Source: Mactra quadrangularis (Eukaryota > Mollusca > Bivalvia > Venerida > Mactridae). From it: a stretch of 64,000 nucleotides of DNA. The stretch is from contig CM046296.1 in the NCBI GenBank assembly GCA_025267735.1, positions 22,594,464-22,658,463 on the forward strand, given 5' to 3'. A model generated the notes under the pieces. The model had not been told where the DNA came from. It saw nothing but the letters and a program-made list of their open reading frames with translations, and did no database searches. Made by a program: the position numbers and the translations under genes. How positions within the stretch are numbered: the stretch's first letter is position 1; the number at the start of each line of letters is the position of its first letter. Shown in pieces: positions 23,001 through 34,587 of this stretch.

Positions 23001-26000
23001 ATCAAAATTATGAAAATTAACCCTTGCGTCACAGAAACATGCATCATTCCGTTATTTTTTCGAATATTCTCATCAGGTCTTCAGGTTTCGATACAGAAGA
23101 CATTTGTCTATCCAAAAAGCCTAAGTTTTTTACAACAAATTTACAACTTTTTACATTATTCAAGCTAGTTTCTCGTAAAACACACTGAAAAAGGTTAGTA
23201 CGACACAGGTCCGTCCCCTAGTCTTACCCCTGTAAAAAACGTCTTTTCCGCGAAATACCGGTCAAATTATGTATTGGTTCGATGGAATATGTTATTTTAT
23301 TCAACAATCCTCAACTAACCCTACTAATATTCGTCTTTAATTGATGATAATCGTCCTTTTTTCATTTCCGAGACGAAGTCGCTACGGAACAGCCATCTTA
23401 CGTATCACGTGAATATTATGTATCGCGATCGTTCATTGGTTCTTGCTGATAATATTGGTTGGTTCCCCGCTTATCGTATGTCGTTAAGTACATACGTATA
23501 TAAAACAGAAAACCAGTCAATAGTAACCGTTGTCGTACATTCTATAAATAGAAACAAACTCCGCAGTGGTTATCTCCCTTTATCAAATCAATTACGTAGC
23601 ATAGCGTGATGTAAGCACTGTGAGGAGTTAGAAGGTGAAGTCAGACCGTTTACGTAAATTTTGTTGACAAGGTGTTAAATCCAGATAAAAATGGATGAAC
23701 CATAAGCCACCCTTTCCTTCAGGCCTGATATGATTTATGGATTCACAGGGCTTATAGAGTATTCATCGAATAATTCAATGAAAATAAAATTTGGCCTTAT
23801 AGTTTCTAATTGTAAATCATTAATTACATGATCTTAGCTCACCAGTTCATTCTCATTTTGGTTAATGGGCAACAAATGTTGTCATGAATAATATCCATAT
23901 ATAGTTTGTTTTTTATATAAAATCTATAAATAAACTCAATATGTATGAAGGTTTGTGGTATTTTTCTTGTTTACAATGTACTTTGTCCCGACGTTGAAGC
24001 CATTTATATATATTAAACGTATCGAAAATCGAGAACCACCACCGTTTTGACGTCATCCAATCAGATCGCTCGTTAGTACAGCAGCATGGCAAGTAGTCAC
24101 GTGACTCGTTGATGATTTAAGATGGCTGTGCGGTAGCGACTTCGTCTCGGAAATTGAAAACAGACAATTATCATCATTGAAAGACGAAGATTAGTAGGGT
24201 TAGTTGAGGATTGTTGAATAAAATAACATATTTCATCGAACCAATACATAATTTGGCCGGTATTTCGCGGAAAAGACGGTTTTTACAGGGGTAAGACTTG
24301 GGGACGGACCCGTGTCGTACTAACCTTTTTCAGTGCGTTTTACGAGAAACTAGCTTGAATAATGTAAAAAGTTGTAAATTTGTTGTAAAAAACTTAGGCT
24401 TTTTGGATAGATAAATGTTTTCTGTATCGAAACCTGAAGACCTGATGAGAATATTCGAAAAAATAACGGAATGATGCATGTTTCTGTGACGCAAGGATTA
24501 ATTTTCATAATTTTGATGTTGGACCCCTTGTATATATTATAGGTATAAATGATTATCGCTAGGAATCCCTGTGATTTAATCTGGCACACAAAACTTTGAC
24601 AAAAAACTTGGAGCTGTTGGGCAATGGTTCAAAATGATCCAAGATCATTTGACTCAACATGCTCACTTGTTTTAAAGAAACAATAAATAAATACCTGTAA
24701 AAATCTGTCTATAATAGCTACTGTGAGGTACAGAGTTTCTTGAAGTAAATGAAATCTATGATGCACCTGACATAACCAATCTATTAAAATTGCACGCATC
24801 TTTCCAGTGATTTCTTTGTTTTCTAAATAATTTGATTGTATAGGATATTTTACCTGCAATAAGAATGATACACTCATGATAAAACATAACAAATGTGAAT
24901 TTTATGATGGTAAAATCAACTAAACATCAAAACATAATAAAATGTAATTAAGGTAAATTAACACAACAAAAATAGATAGAAATATGATAAAAGTATCACT
25001 ACTGCAGATAGCAACTAGTGAAATTTTATAAGATTTAATAAGTGGTTAAATGAAAGGTTTTTTTAGGTATATTTTCTACATAAATGTTATATTTTGATTA
25101 CAGCAACTAACTGCTTTGTGGTTGAAAAAGTGGTTGTCTCGAATAGAACTGACTGCTTCCCTCCTTTAAGTTTGTAGTACTAACAAGAGTATGATATTTC
25201 TTACATTAAAAAAAACCTTTTACTAACAGAAGCAACACTTAAAATGAGACAAAGTACTCAGAAAATGTTCTCACCTCAAGATCTCTCATATAATCATAAA
25301 TATCATTTACATATTCACTGACTAGTTGAGGATTTTCTTTGTCATTAGCATCAATATTTTGTACATTGAGCAAAACTCGAGAAAATGATTCTGGAGCATT
25401 ATCACAGACTTCCATAGGAACTGGTGCCACAGGCGGTGGAAAAACAGGTACTGGAGCAACAGTAGGCTTTGGCATTGCTGATATTGTTGCTAATAAATTG
25501 GCAGCCTCTTCTTGCTGTAAAACAATATAAATTTTGTACAATTTACAACAGAATTTTTATCAATGATACATAATACAAGACCAAGTATAAAGTTTTTACA
25601 ATATTCAAAATTGTGAATAATTCACCTACATAGATGTAGCTTTTAATTAACTAATGTAGCCTACAGTAATGAGACCATCACCATGGTCAAATGTAGTCTT
25701 TCAGCAAGTTTAAACTAAAGAGGCAAAAAACTTCTGGGAAAAAAAATACAAATTACAAGCTAAATGAATGGTATCTTAATAGTATTATAAATGTCAATTT
25801 TACAACTGCACAGTCTTACAGGAAGCTAAATGTCATGTATTTGAATGTTATTTATCTAACTAAACACCGCCTAACATGTGTAAAAGTAGTCAATAAAATT
25901 CAAAATGTAAAATAAAAAGTAATATTTACTGTTGGTAAAATTTTTTCTTCAGTCAAAGCTTTTAGTGATACAGTTGCTTTACTTCTTGTAAAAGCTTTGT

Positions 26001-27580
26001 GTTGGTGACTAGTTAATTGGACTATTTCCTTCTTGATTGGATCCTTTTTTGGGCCATCTGAGATTGTGATGGCAGACACTTGATTGCCAATATCCCCCAA
26101 AGTATTCCTGTGGGAGGCATGTGACGTATGTGGTCTGTCTTTCAGATGGGAAATCATCAGACCGCCCTCATCCCTGTGCATTCTTGCATTAGCAAGGTTT
26201 GCCTGAAATATATGAAAATAACTAAGGTTTATTATTTATATTAACAGAAAAAGAACATCAAAATGAGTCTGCTGAAGCATGGATGAAATGGAAGCACCTC
26301 TTTAGTAGAGGAACAAATCTCAAGTGACCATTACAGGTGTGGGAGATCAAACTTTGATTCCAAGATACCTCTTAAGATGATGGTTCTAGCGGCTTTTATG
26401 TTTGTCTATCTTCATTTAAAGGTTAGATCTAAGAGTAAAGCAGTAGGAATACTAAGACAGGTATAGAAACCTCAATCTCAATAAATTGAAACCAGCCAGA
26501 TCAAAAGGTTTGAAGCAAACCTTGGGACAATTGCAGTTTACCGGTACGTAAAAAATCCGCGAAATTGTAGTGTTTATTAGTAATTAAGCCTGGCATATCA
26601 TTAAAGCTAACAATCAATGAAAATACAGGATTTCATGTTATATCAGGGGCTACTGCCCCCGAACCCCCGTTTTTATGTTTTAAACGAGAAAAAAGCAACG
26701 GAAATGCATCTGCTCTGACTGGTTAGGCATGCGCAGAAGTGGTAAAAAAACTCGTACCGGTAAACTGCAATCTGTTCATTTTGTTGACCATAACAGTACA
26801 TAAATTAATGCAAGCCTTTGGGTATCACTGAAAAAGGCTAATTTAGACACACTAAATATTTGAAAGAAACATTCTACTATTTTGTTCATAATTTGATAGT
26901 AATTGTACTACAAAAATGTAAATTAGGGTAAAAAATCACCCCAGTGTTTGTATTGAACAATTTAAAACAAGTTTTCATTCATTATGTACATGGACAAGTG
27001 GGTGTTTTAGTCACCAGCTTAGAGGTGATTATCTCATACCATGAAAGGAATTGGGTTAATCATCTATGAACGGTTTAAAGTTCTATTATTTTAACATTTC
27101 TTCACCTTTTAAATTTACTATTTTAACATAAACATGTCAAATATAAACAAGCAATACATTATTTAACTTTATTTTGAACCAAAATGAAACAATTCATCAC
27201 TTTTACACTGACTAGAAACAACTGTTTTGCAAATTATTTTTAGATCAAAACGAGCGTAGACATGTTCTATAAAATGTGGGATAATCCATCTTTGTATCAG
27301 CGATTTTAATGAAAATGTAAGATTCTGGGCTCATTGACAATGCAATCTTGGTGCAATTGACAAAAAAGTATCTCGCATTTAAAAAAATTATTAATTTAAT
27401 CAAATAGCATCAGTGAAGTCTAGGTAGAACCGCCAGAGTGTGACCTCAATAATGACCATTGCATCTGTCATTCTACGTAGACGTGACCTTATCCTGACCG
27501 ATGTTTTATTTTGCTAATATAACACATAAATCGACTGAAACAGTAAAATAACTCACCGAAGTGGCTCTTGTGGTCATCAT
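19973..27580 (-). CDS. CCNB: G2/mitotic-specific cyclin B, 8 coding exons, complete
   Basis: Exons (minus strand): 27557-27580, 25930-26202, 25275-25514, 24695-24853, 22393-22629, 21607-21747, 20939-21043, 19973-20074. All introns are phase 0; 426 residues plus TGA, the usual length for cyclin B. Destruction box RNTLGDIGN at 40-48; KEN at 158-160; CRS/NES-like [14 protein letters not shown] (141-154); cyclin box with MRAILIDWL (198-206), [10 protein letters not shown] and [11 protein letters not shown]; second fold with [10 protein letters not shown] and [10 protein letters not shown]. It is the CDK1 activator for mitotic entry and is destroyed by APC/C through the D-box. The closest match in layout is vertebrate cyclin B1/B2; one-to-one orthology is not resolvable here. 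Confidence 0.97.
20939..21043 (-). CDS. CCNB: Cyclin B coding exon 7
   Basis: Residues 359-393. Acceptor TTTCAG|ACT, donor [32 protein letters not shown] matches [20 protein letters not shown] of cyclin B1. Confidence 0.93.
21607..21747 (-). CDS. CCNB: Cyclin B coding exon 6
   Basis: Residues 312-358. Acceptor TTTCAG|GTT, donor [29 protein letters not shown] and LLDNSRW match the C-terminal cyclin fold. Confidence 0.94.
22393..22629 (-). CDS. CCNB: Cyclin B coding exon 5
   Basis: Residues 233-311. Acceptor CTTTCAG|GAA, donor GGCCAG|GTATGA. Holds [19 protein letters not shown] and [11 protein letters not shown], which completes the first cyclin fold. Confidence 0.95.
22937..24581. mobile_element. 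Fold-back DNA transposon with 456-bp arms and 8-bp TSD, hAT-like
   Basis: Element 22945-24573 (1,629 bp). Left arm 22945-23400 and right arm 24118-24573 are inverted copies, about 95% identical, each 456 bp, with ends CACAGGGATTCC. The flanking octamer ATTTAATC is exact at 22937-22944 and 24574-24581. An 8-bp duplication with a CAGGG-type end suits the hAT superfamily. The arms share an open frame of about 79 codons (22950-23168 plus; 24350-24589 minus), which reflects arm identity, not a proven gene. The 717-bp centre has no recognisable transposase. It lies in cyclin B intron 4. Confidence 0.92.
24695..24853 (-). CDS. CCNB: Cyclin B coding exon 4 (cyclin box)
   Basis: Residues 180-232. Acceptor TTGCAG|GTA, donor TTACAG|GTATTT. 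Holds MRAILIDWL, the hydrophobic-patch helix, and [18 protein letters not shown]. Confidence 0.95.
25275..25514 (-). CDS. CCNB: Cyclin B coding exon 3 (CRS/NES, KEN)
   Basis: Residues 100-179. Acceptor TTTACAG|CAA, donor CTTGAG|GTGAGA. A Pro/Val-rich stretch (114-133) precedes [12 protein letters not shown] and NDKENPQL, then [15 protein letters not shown], which begins the cyclin N-terminal region. Confidence 0.93.
25930..26202 (-). CDS. CCNB: Cyclin B coding exon 2 (D-box)
   Basis: Residues 9-99. Acceptor ATTTCAG|GCA, donor CCAACA|GTAAAT. Disordered, Lys/Ser/Thr-rich, with the destruction box RNTLGDIGN at 40-48. Confidence 0.92.
26530..26771. mobile_element. 242-bp MITE with 19-bp perfect inverted ends
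   Basis: ATTGCAGTTTACCGGTACG (26530-26548) mirrors CGTACCGGTAAACTGCAAT (26753-26771). No clear target-site duplication. The interior has a GGGGCTACTGCCCCCGAACC stretch seen in many invertebrate elements. Lies in cyclin B intron 1. Confidence 0.8.
27557..27580 (-). CDS. CCNB: Cyclin B coding exon 1
   Basis: Residues 1-8 (MMTTRATS). Start at the first of two adjacent ATGs; the donor CTTCG|GTGAGT keeps phase 0 with exon 2. Its 5' UTR lies upstream without an identified intron. Confidence 0.85.
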
Positions 27581-27589
27581 TCATTCAAT

Positions 27590-27770
27590 CAACACACAGA
27601 AATATAACAAATCATTCAAATAGATGCACTAACACATTCACACACAGATCAAAATAATTTCAAGTGCATCTCTCGTACGAATTGACAAGTCAGTGCGAGG
27701 TTGTTTAAACAAATCGCGGGTCGTATTTGATTGGCTGTTCAGAATGCAAAACATTTTTCTGATTGGCTAA
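27590..27770 (-). promoter_or_regulatory. Cyclin B promoter: two CCAAT boxes and a CHR-like site
   Basis: Minus-strand CCAAT at 27730-27734 and 27762-27766, 32 bp apart and both in the context AGCCAATCA. TTTGAA (27615-27620) is a CHR-like site closer to the ATG. NF-Y boxes about 31-33 bp apart plus a CHR are the signature of G2/M promoters in animals. Confidence 0.65.
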
Positions 27771-28519
27771 TGTTGTTATTTGTTCATAGCAACCAAGATA
27801 AAATTTCTTTTTTTTTTTAATTTCGCAGAAATTTTATAAGTATCAAATTAATATCATAATTATAAAAGTTAATTATAAATTCCTATATTTCAATAATAAA
27901 GAATTTTGGTCAAAAATGGTTTATCGTGATCAGAGACAACATTGCGATATTACCCACAATTCAATATTAAACATGTCAGCGCGCATGTTGATGTTTTGAG
28001 TTGGTAAGACTTTCGATTTTTCATGTTTGCATGTTGTATAGTGCTTGTCATCTGTTTTTGATTATAGTTCCTGATTAACTTTATATGTTGGAATATAGTT
28101 TATGTATTTTCAAGCAGTTGATTTTCGTACTTCGGTGTTATCGATCTACTTTCACTTTAGTTCTTGTATTGGTTCCCTTATTTATATGAGTTTAGTATGC
28201 ATAACTGTACTGAGGCCAAGAACTGGAAGTCTTAACTCATTTTCCTCAGAATGATTGTATTTACCTAATTCGTGAGTTTAAAGGCTTTTACTCAATTATT
28301 TTATGGAAAAGGTTTTGTATTTATCAAGAATGGCATTGTTTGATTATGCACTTCTATGATCTATTCTAAAAACTGACATGGCTTGCTAATGCCTCACCTT
28401 ACAATTACGGTAAACATACTAAGTGATTGAGTGAGTGCATTGTGACATGGGAATGAGGATTGCCTTGCTCTCAGTCATTTTATACCTTGTTTCATATGAC
28501 TGCAATGACAACCTAAATA

Positions 28520-29499
28520 AATTGTCCCTTTAAAGGTGATGTTTCGACACCTTTGGGGATGTAATATGAACTTAGGTGCTACCTATGGCGCGGAAAACAG
28601 ACTTACATGTATTATTTAAAAATAATAAAATAAGATTGTTACTTTGGCAAAATAAAATAAAGAAAAGTGATTCGGCGCTGTGAAGGATTTATTTTGTTTG
28701 AGGGCCTATTAATTAGATAAGCTAGGGGAGATAACTGCGTAATTTATTGCATTCAGAAAAATCAGACAACATTTCATTCTTTTATGTCGGAATCATATTT
28801 CAATTCTGAAAGAAATGTATTGTACATATTTATTTATCTTATGAATAGAGATGAAGATAAAAAAGCCTTGATAAAACATTCATTTATGAAGATAGAAATG
28901 TTTTCCTCTTTCCGTAACGTTAAGTTACGGAAACGTGCCGGTTTTATCATGAACGTCTCTTAGCGACGTCACGAACGGTGCGTTGGTAAGTATTTCCAAT
29001 GTAAAAAGTCATGAAAAATACTTTAATGAGGAAACGAACGAATAAAACGACCAAATATATTTTGGATTGTTATCTTGGAATAAGCATCAAAAAAAGTACA
29101 TTTGAAATTATTTTGTAAGCGGAAAAGGCCACGAGTAAGCTGCCAATATTTTTATCCAATGAAAAGCCGCCAGTTGCTTCATTTATTGATCCGAATTGTT
29201 GAACGCTTGTTGTGCAATTTTCTATAGAGCGTCTTTAATCTTGATTAGCAGATGTTTGATTAAGCGTCTAATAAAATTGATGAAAATGGCGGCCCCCATA
29301 TACTGGAGACGTTTTTCAAACTCATAGGACTATATATTTTTCATTAATTTTATCGTTTTTTTCAATTTTAAAGAATTAACGTACGTCATACACGTTGTCT
29401 AAAAGCGCTCAAAGCCCTCGCGGGCCTTCGGCCCCGCTCGGGTTTTCCACATATTAAGGGCCCTTTAAAGGTGATGTTTCGACACCTTTGGGGAATTGT
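28520..29499. mobile_element. 968-bp segment with 33-34 bp terminal direct repeats
   Basis: The 34-mer beginning CCCTTTAAAGGTGATGTTTC occurs at 28526-28559 and 29461-29494, identical and in the same orientation. Each copy has its own dyad, AAAGGTG/CACCTTT. AATTGT flanks both outer edges (28520-28525, 29494-29499). The interior is richer in CpG than its surroundings and has a GC-rich hairpin at about 29412-29440. Class unknown. Confidence 0.55.
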
Positions 29500-29585
29500 C
29501 TGGTTAACAGTGGCGTTATGTACACTGTTCAGGACATGTCCGGTTAACAGTAGCATCATGTTATACTGTTCAGGACACCAATTTT
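29500..29585. repeat. Dimeric tandem repeat, about 42 bp
   Basis: Two units, each GGTTAACAGT...ACTGTTCAGGACA, in direct succession. Confidence 0.6.
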
Positions 29586-29874
29586 CAATGTAAAATAAAT
29601 AGAAATAAATAAGAAATTAGTGATAAAAATGTAAAATTAGGTGGAATCATGAACTGTGAAGGATGTAGGTCCAAAAATATGAATTATTAAGGCTTTTTAT
29701 TTTATTTGTGTTATTGTATATACATATGTTTTTATGGTGGAGGGTTTTTACTTACATGTATTTATTTATTTTTATAACATTTTTGTACAACGCCATTGAA
29801 TATGTAACATAGAAATAGGCGTTTAATCAAATGAAAAAGTTTAAGTTTGTAGTTTAAGTTTAGTCACTTTTACT

Positions 29875-30240
29875 AGAAGAAGTCATTTTACTAGGCGTTA
29901 CAATTGATTTTAAACTAAATTTTAATGCTCATATATCAAAAATATGCAAGAAAGCTTCTAGACAGTTAAATGTTTTAAAACGCATTGGACATTACTTATG
30001 TTTAAACTTACAAACTTGGCAAACTTAATATTTACTATTCTTTTATTCTTTCAAATTTCAATTTCTGCCCTGTGGTTTGGCATTTTTGTGGCGAAACAAA
30101 CATGAAAAAATTCAAAAAAGAGCTCTTCGTTTATTTACAATGACTATCAATCTGATTATGATACACTTTTACAGAAATCTGAATTACCATCCCTTAAATT
30201 AATAGTAATATATCAGTTTGTCTGTTTCAATCACAATTAT
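29875..30240 (+). pseudogene. Decayed LINE reverse-transcriptase C-terminal fragment
   Basis: Frame-shifted translation reads LLGVTIDFKLNFNAHISKIC, then KKASRQLNVLKRIG, and in another frame ILSNFNFCPVVWHFC and IQKRALR. These are the blocks after the catalytic region of animal Jockey/CR1-type non-LTR reverse transcriptases. Shifts and stops show it is dead. A related 3'-end-like sequence (GAACATGTAATATAGAAATAGG) occurs at 10540-10580 and 29800-29830. Confidence 0.8.
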
Positions 30241-30399
30241 AAAAATATAATGCAGAACCAGGAAAATTGGAACTGAAAATTTTTCCTGTTAATCCCTTTA
30301 ACCTGAACCTCCTCTGGACAGGACTACTCAACCCGGAGACAAATCAACCTAGGAAAGCTCAACACATAGTTTGTCCAACAAATCATGATCCACAATCAA

Positions 30400-33290
30400 T
30401 ACAATACACATTTATTAAGTTGATTAGGAGTTTAACCATGAAATAAATAATCAATTATCAGTATAAAAGTAATTCTAACTTAAAATATTATTGTTGATAC
30501 ATACAATACATCTAATATGCAGTACATATATACAACACAATATTAAGATAAATTTTTACTTAAATTTTTAACATATATTTCTGGTCAAGATCAATAAAGC
30601 AAATGTATTTTCATGCTGATTAATTATTCCCTAGATTCTTATAGTTTCTTTTAACTTTTATAGACAAGTTTAAAGCCCCATTACTAAATAGAACGCTGAT
30701 AATTGTCAAGTATCATGCTTTTGCTTAAAACTTATGCAAACATTAAACTAATATATAAAACGCACCCCAGGCACAAAAATCTCAAGTATTTTCTCCAGAA
30801 TTTATACTAATTCTATTTTGAAATTTGCGATTAAAACTGAAAGTAAAGACTCAATGGGAAATCACGGAACTCGACGAACAAGGTCGGAATATCCCGTCGT
30901 GTCTAAAAATAACCACAACTTCAATTCGGAAGTAAAAAAATTTTCTGCTTTGATAAATACACATTTTGTATAGTGAATTTCGTGCAAAAGCTAATTAAAC
31001 TTCACCAAACTCATGTAAATAGTTTTGTAAAATTATACATGAACATATACCGACAAGAAAAAGAAACTCATCAATTAAGTCTTCAAAATATAGAGAAATG
31101 TTTCCTGATAGGCCGCGTTCAGATAGAACGGGTGTAACGTTGGTAAGACAAGACAACTACAAAATTTATGTGTTTAAACATCAACGTCATTCGCGTAATA
31201 GATTTTCACGGCAGTATCTACGTCACATATAGTGAAAGGGTAACCTTGTATGCCAAATAAGTCGACAAACAATGAGGAAAACTACTTGTTTGGTGTAAAC
31301 CGTACCGCGGATTAGTTCTAAAGCTATGCCATCGTCACCGACGTCTATCTCTACCCTCGTATCATCTCTGCCATGGTGTTGGGAGTTCAGTGATTAGTCA
31401 TGTTTCGACTTATGTAACACCCTCACACCTTTAAGTGTTATAAAACGAGCTTCAGTCACAACTCGTTGTTTGCTGAGGTTATCTTTTGGACACATCACAT
31501 TGACCAGCTTTTATGTTATGTGTGTGTCGACAGTCGCTATATTCTGGCAACGTCAATACTTTTTCTATCAGCATAAAAACGACAGACCTCACGTTGCACA
31601 CGTCACCAAGGACTTCTTACAGGCTAACAACAATAATGTTTTCTCTTGTTATTCTGATCATGAAAATTATATACCTAGTTGAAATGAGACGTTTCTTTTT
31701 AGCATCAGTTTAGATATTTGCGAACTCAAAACTTGCACACACTGGTTTCTCGAGTAAATCAATGGAAAATGATATGATATATCCAACACTTAACATAGTC
31801 GTGTAAGTTTTATCAAACACTTTTCAAACAATTTGATTAGTTGAGAGAGTATCTCAGTAGTCTAATTTGCATGTTATAAAAGTACCCCACTTTTATAAGA
31901 AATTGATATTTTGAAGAACTTGACCCCTACAAGGGAACAGGTTTGAGAGAGTTATTATAATCCCAAGGCGGTTATATTCTATAGTCTTACTTCTAGACAG
32001 TATTACTTGTTTTTAGATTGATGATAAAGATTTTGTCTTCGTTTAGTGGCTTTAAAGATCTGTATCAAATCGAAATTCAAGGGTTCCAAGTTGTAATCCA
32101 AACGGCACCCTCACAATGGATTTTCGATGTATCAATTTAATTGAAACATCTGTAACATAGTAAAAACTCAGTTATTTTATTTTTTATTATTCATATTAAT
32201 TTTATTTATTATCATTTTTTTTAAAATTTCTCACCAAGTATAAGTTTTCAAAGATATAAGTTTGCAAGTAAAAAACAAAGTCTTAACTTGTCCAAGCTGT
32301 TTGTTTGGTTATTGTTGTTTTCATTGTTGTTTGTTTTATTGTTGTTGGTCACAACCAATTAAGTTTCTAAAAAAATATTGATTGCTAATGATTTAGCTCT
32401 GTACATCGTTAGATTTTGATCTCTATTTCTTTATGACAAGTTTTAACTAAATTATTATTTTGTATATGCTGTTTTCGCTTCGTAACAAACTTTGTAGGAA
32501 CATGTTCACCCAGCTTATAATATTTTTAAATAAATTTCATTGGTCAATTATTTATTTATTTCATTTTATTGGTTAATTTGTTTCTATTGAAAAAGCACTT
32601 TGACAATTTGATATTTTATGTTAATTAGTTAGAAAAAGTCATTCGAATAATTAACATCTGTTTTAAGTGTCAGTCTAAAGTCGTCTAGTTTTCAATGTAA
32701 AGTTTCATTTGTGTAATTTAAGTTATTGACTCTGAAATATTGTTAAAGTTTAAGTTTATGAAAAATAAAAGTCATCAAGAAGATATATGTTTGTTATAAT
32801 TTGCAACCAGAGTTGAGTAGAGCACAACTAGGAGACACTGTCGGCACAGGGGTTTGAACATTGAACTTGAATTATAGGACAGTTGGCCTGGCAGAGCTAA
32901 TTCCTCCTACATCAAAGTGCCAGTGCCACTGCCAGACGCAGTCCTTGGCGACACATCACAGCCTTATTAGACATAGTTATTCATTGCACTGTAATAAAAC
33001 ATGGTTCTACAAAGATTTACCTTGAATAGAATGACAAAAAATATGCTACTTGTTTAAAATGTGCATGTAGTACACAGTGAACTTAATTTATTTGGCATAA
33101 CTTAAGGACATTTTAAATGATTCTTAATCTAATAGATATATCTATTTTCTCTACTGATGTACCTTTAGATATAGCTTTATACACTCTGTTAGTAGTTTCT
33201 CCTTTTATCAAACATTTCAGCTTAAAGCCTTTTTCAGATATATAAAAATATTAACCATAAACTGTCAAAAAATGCCAGAAAAAATCAAGG
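30400..33290. other. Gene-poor stretch, weak signals only
   Basis: No gene established. The segment 30,850-31,720 is less AT-rich than its neighbours and has two overlapping ORFs of 66-70 codons without family features. An old repeat related to 3690-3850 lies at 32,800-32,970. Confidence 0.35.
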
Positions 33291-33294
33291 TCAT

Positions 33295-33485
33295 TGAGTG
33301 CATGTTTCCAGTCTCTGCAAAGGATTTTTATTCCTCATTATGTAACCACCATAAATGTGAATTTAAATTGATAAAGAGCAAAAATTTCTCCGCCCCTATG
33401 TTACCATGGTAACTGCAATTGGGTTCAACTGGCATTTCTTAAAAAACAATCACCCAGGGAATAACTTGGCCAAGTTGCATATCAG
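33295..33485. repeat. Probable interspersed repeat with TTACCATGGTAAC
   Basis: Contains the 13-bp palindrome TTACCATGGTAAC and sequence of a type often dispersed in molluscan genomes. No second copy in this window, so the call rests on general familiarity only. Confidence 0.3.
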
Positions 33486-33556
33486 ATCTGTCAGTCTATA
33501 CAAAAATAATAATAATAATAAAATAAAGAATATACTTGTATAAAACTTTTCTTACC

Positions 33557-33760
33557 TGCATTGTTGCAATAGATTCCATGATGTTATATAACTGTTTCCA
33601 CTTAGTATATTTAGCATGAACATGGATCTTCCAATGTCTCCCACTGTGTTCAGGTATGCATTTACATGTATACCACCAAATCAATTGAATATCCAATGTT
33701 GTGTAATCTTTATATGGTGTCTTTAATGATGTTGACAGTATGTCATTATTCCATTAAAGA
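33557..33760 (-). CDS. Unconfirmed coding-like exon
   Basis: Open for about 67 codons (NNDILSTSLKTPYKDY ... KWKQLYNIMESIATMQ) and ends at a perfect donor, ATGCAG|GTAAGA. Composition is protein-like and not repetitive. I do not recognise the family. No clear acceptor or partner exons were found, so it may be a lone exon of an unseen gene, a relic or chance. Confidence 0.25.
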
Positions 33761-34587
33761 CTACTCCAATTAGTGATAGATCATTAATTGACAGAGGTGA
33801 TGACATGCTGAGTAGATAGATTTATTGTTAATGATTTTAATGTTGATTTCTTGTTGTTGCTATTATTGGAAATCTGGATACAAACTATTGACCAGCTGTT
33901 TTCACACTTTTGTTTTATATTGGTATATGGTGTTAATTGTTTACTGGTCAACCTTATTGCATTGTTGTCTTATTTTGAGACCAATGTCTGGATAGATTTT
34001 TTAATACTTGATGTAAAGAAATTCAGGATATGTTGACTTATGGAAAGTTAATATTTTAATTACTTAGTATTATTTATGACTGTTATGTTTTAATGGGCAA
34101 TCAAAATTTATAATGAAACATAATAAGTGTACATTTGTTACTGTTTTTAGAGAGTTATAAAAGACTAAGCATACTAAATTACTAAAATCATCAGACAGTT
34201 ACAAACAAGATAACTAATATCATTTAAACAGTCTACACGATTAGTGGGTGTTTGGTTGCCCAAGACAACCAATTTCTAGTTTAGGCAACCCCAAATTTTT
34301 TTGGGCAACCAAAAATCTAAAAACAAGATATAGTGCTAGCTGCTGATAACAACTTTCTCATTTCGTAGACAGTTTCATCATTTTAATTATATTATATAAT
34401 TTTATAAATCATTTTAAAAGTAAGATTGTTTTAAATCACTGAAGTGCTGAATTTGTACATAGTCAGTTATTTATGTTTTTTTTTCTTAATTCAAAAGAAA
34501 TGACCTTTGACTTTGACTCCTGGTGACCAGAAGCTTAAGGGGTCATTTTTAGTAGTACTACTTTTCATTGTTTTTAGTTATCATTCT

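Noticed and set aside
22824..24589. Pair of 'homologous' ORFs on opposite strands ([19 protein letters not shown])
   Set aside because: They are the two arms of the fold-back transposon; similarity is explained by arm identity, not by a duplicated gene.
27920..28005. First exon of a divergent gene sharing the cyclin B promoter (donor-like TTG|GTAAGA)
   Set aside because: No coding sequence and no downstream exon that can be joined; a single donor-like site is insufficient.
31439..31682. TATA box (TATAAAA, 31439-31445) with initiator-like TCAGTC and a 70-codon ORF
   Set aside because: TATA-to-initiator spacing is about 15 nt instead of about 30, the longer ORF needs a non-ATG start, and no domain is visible.
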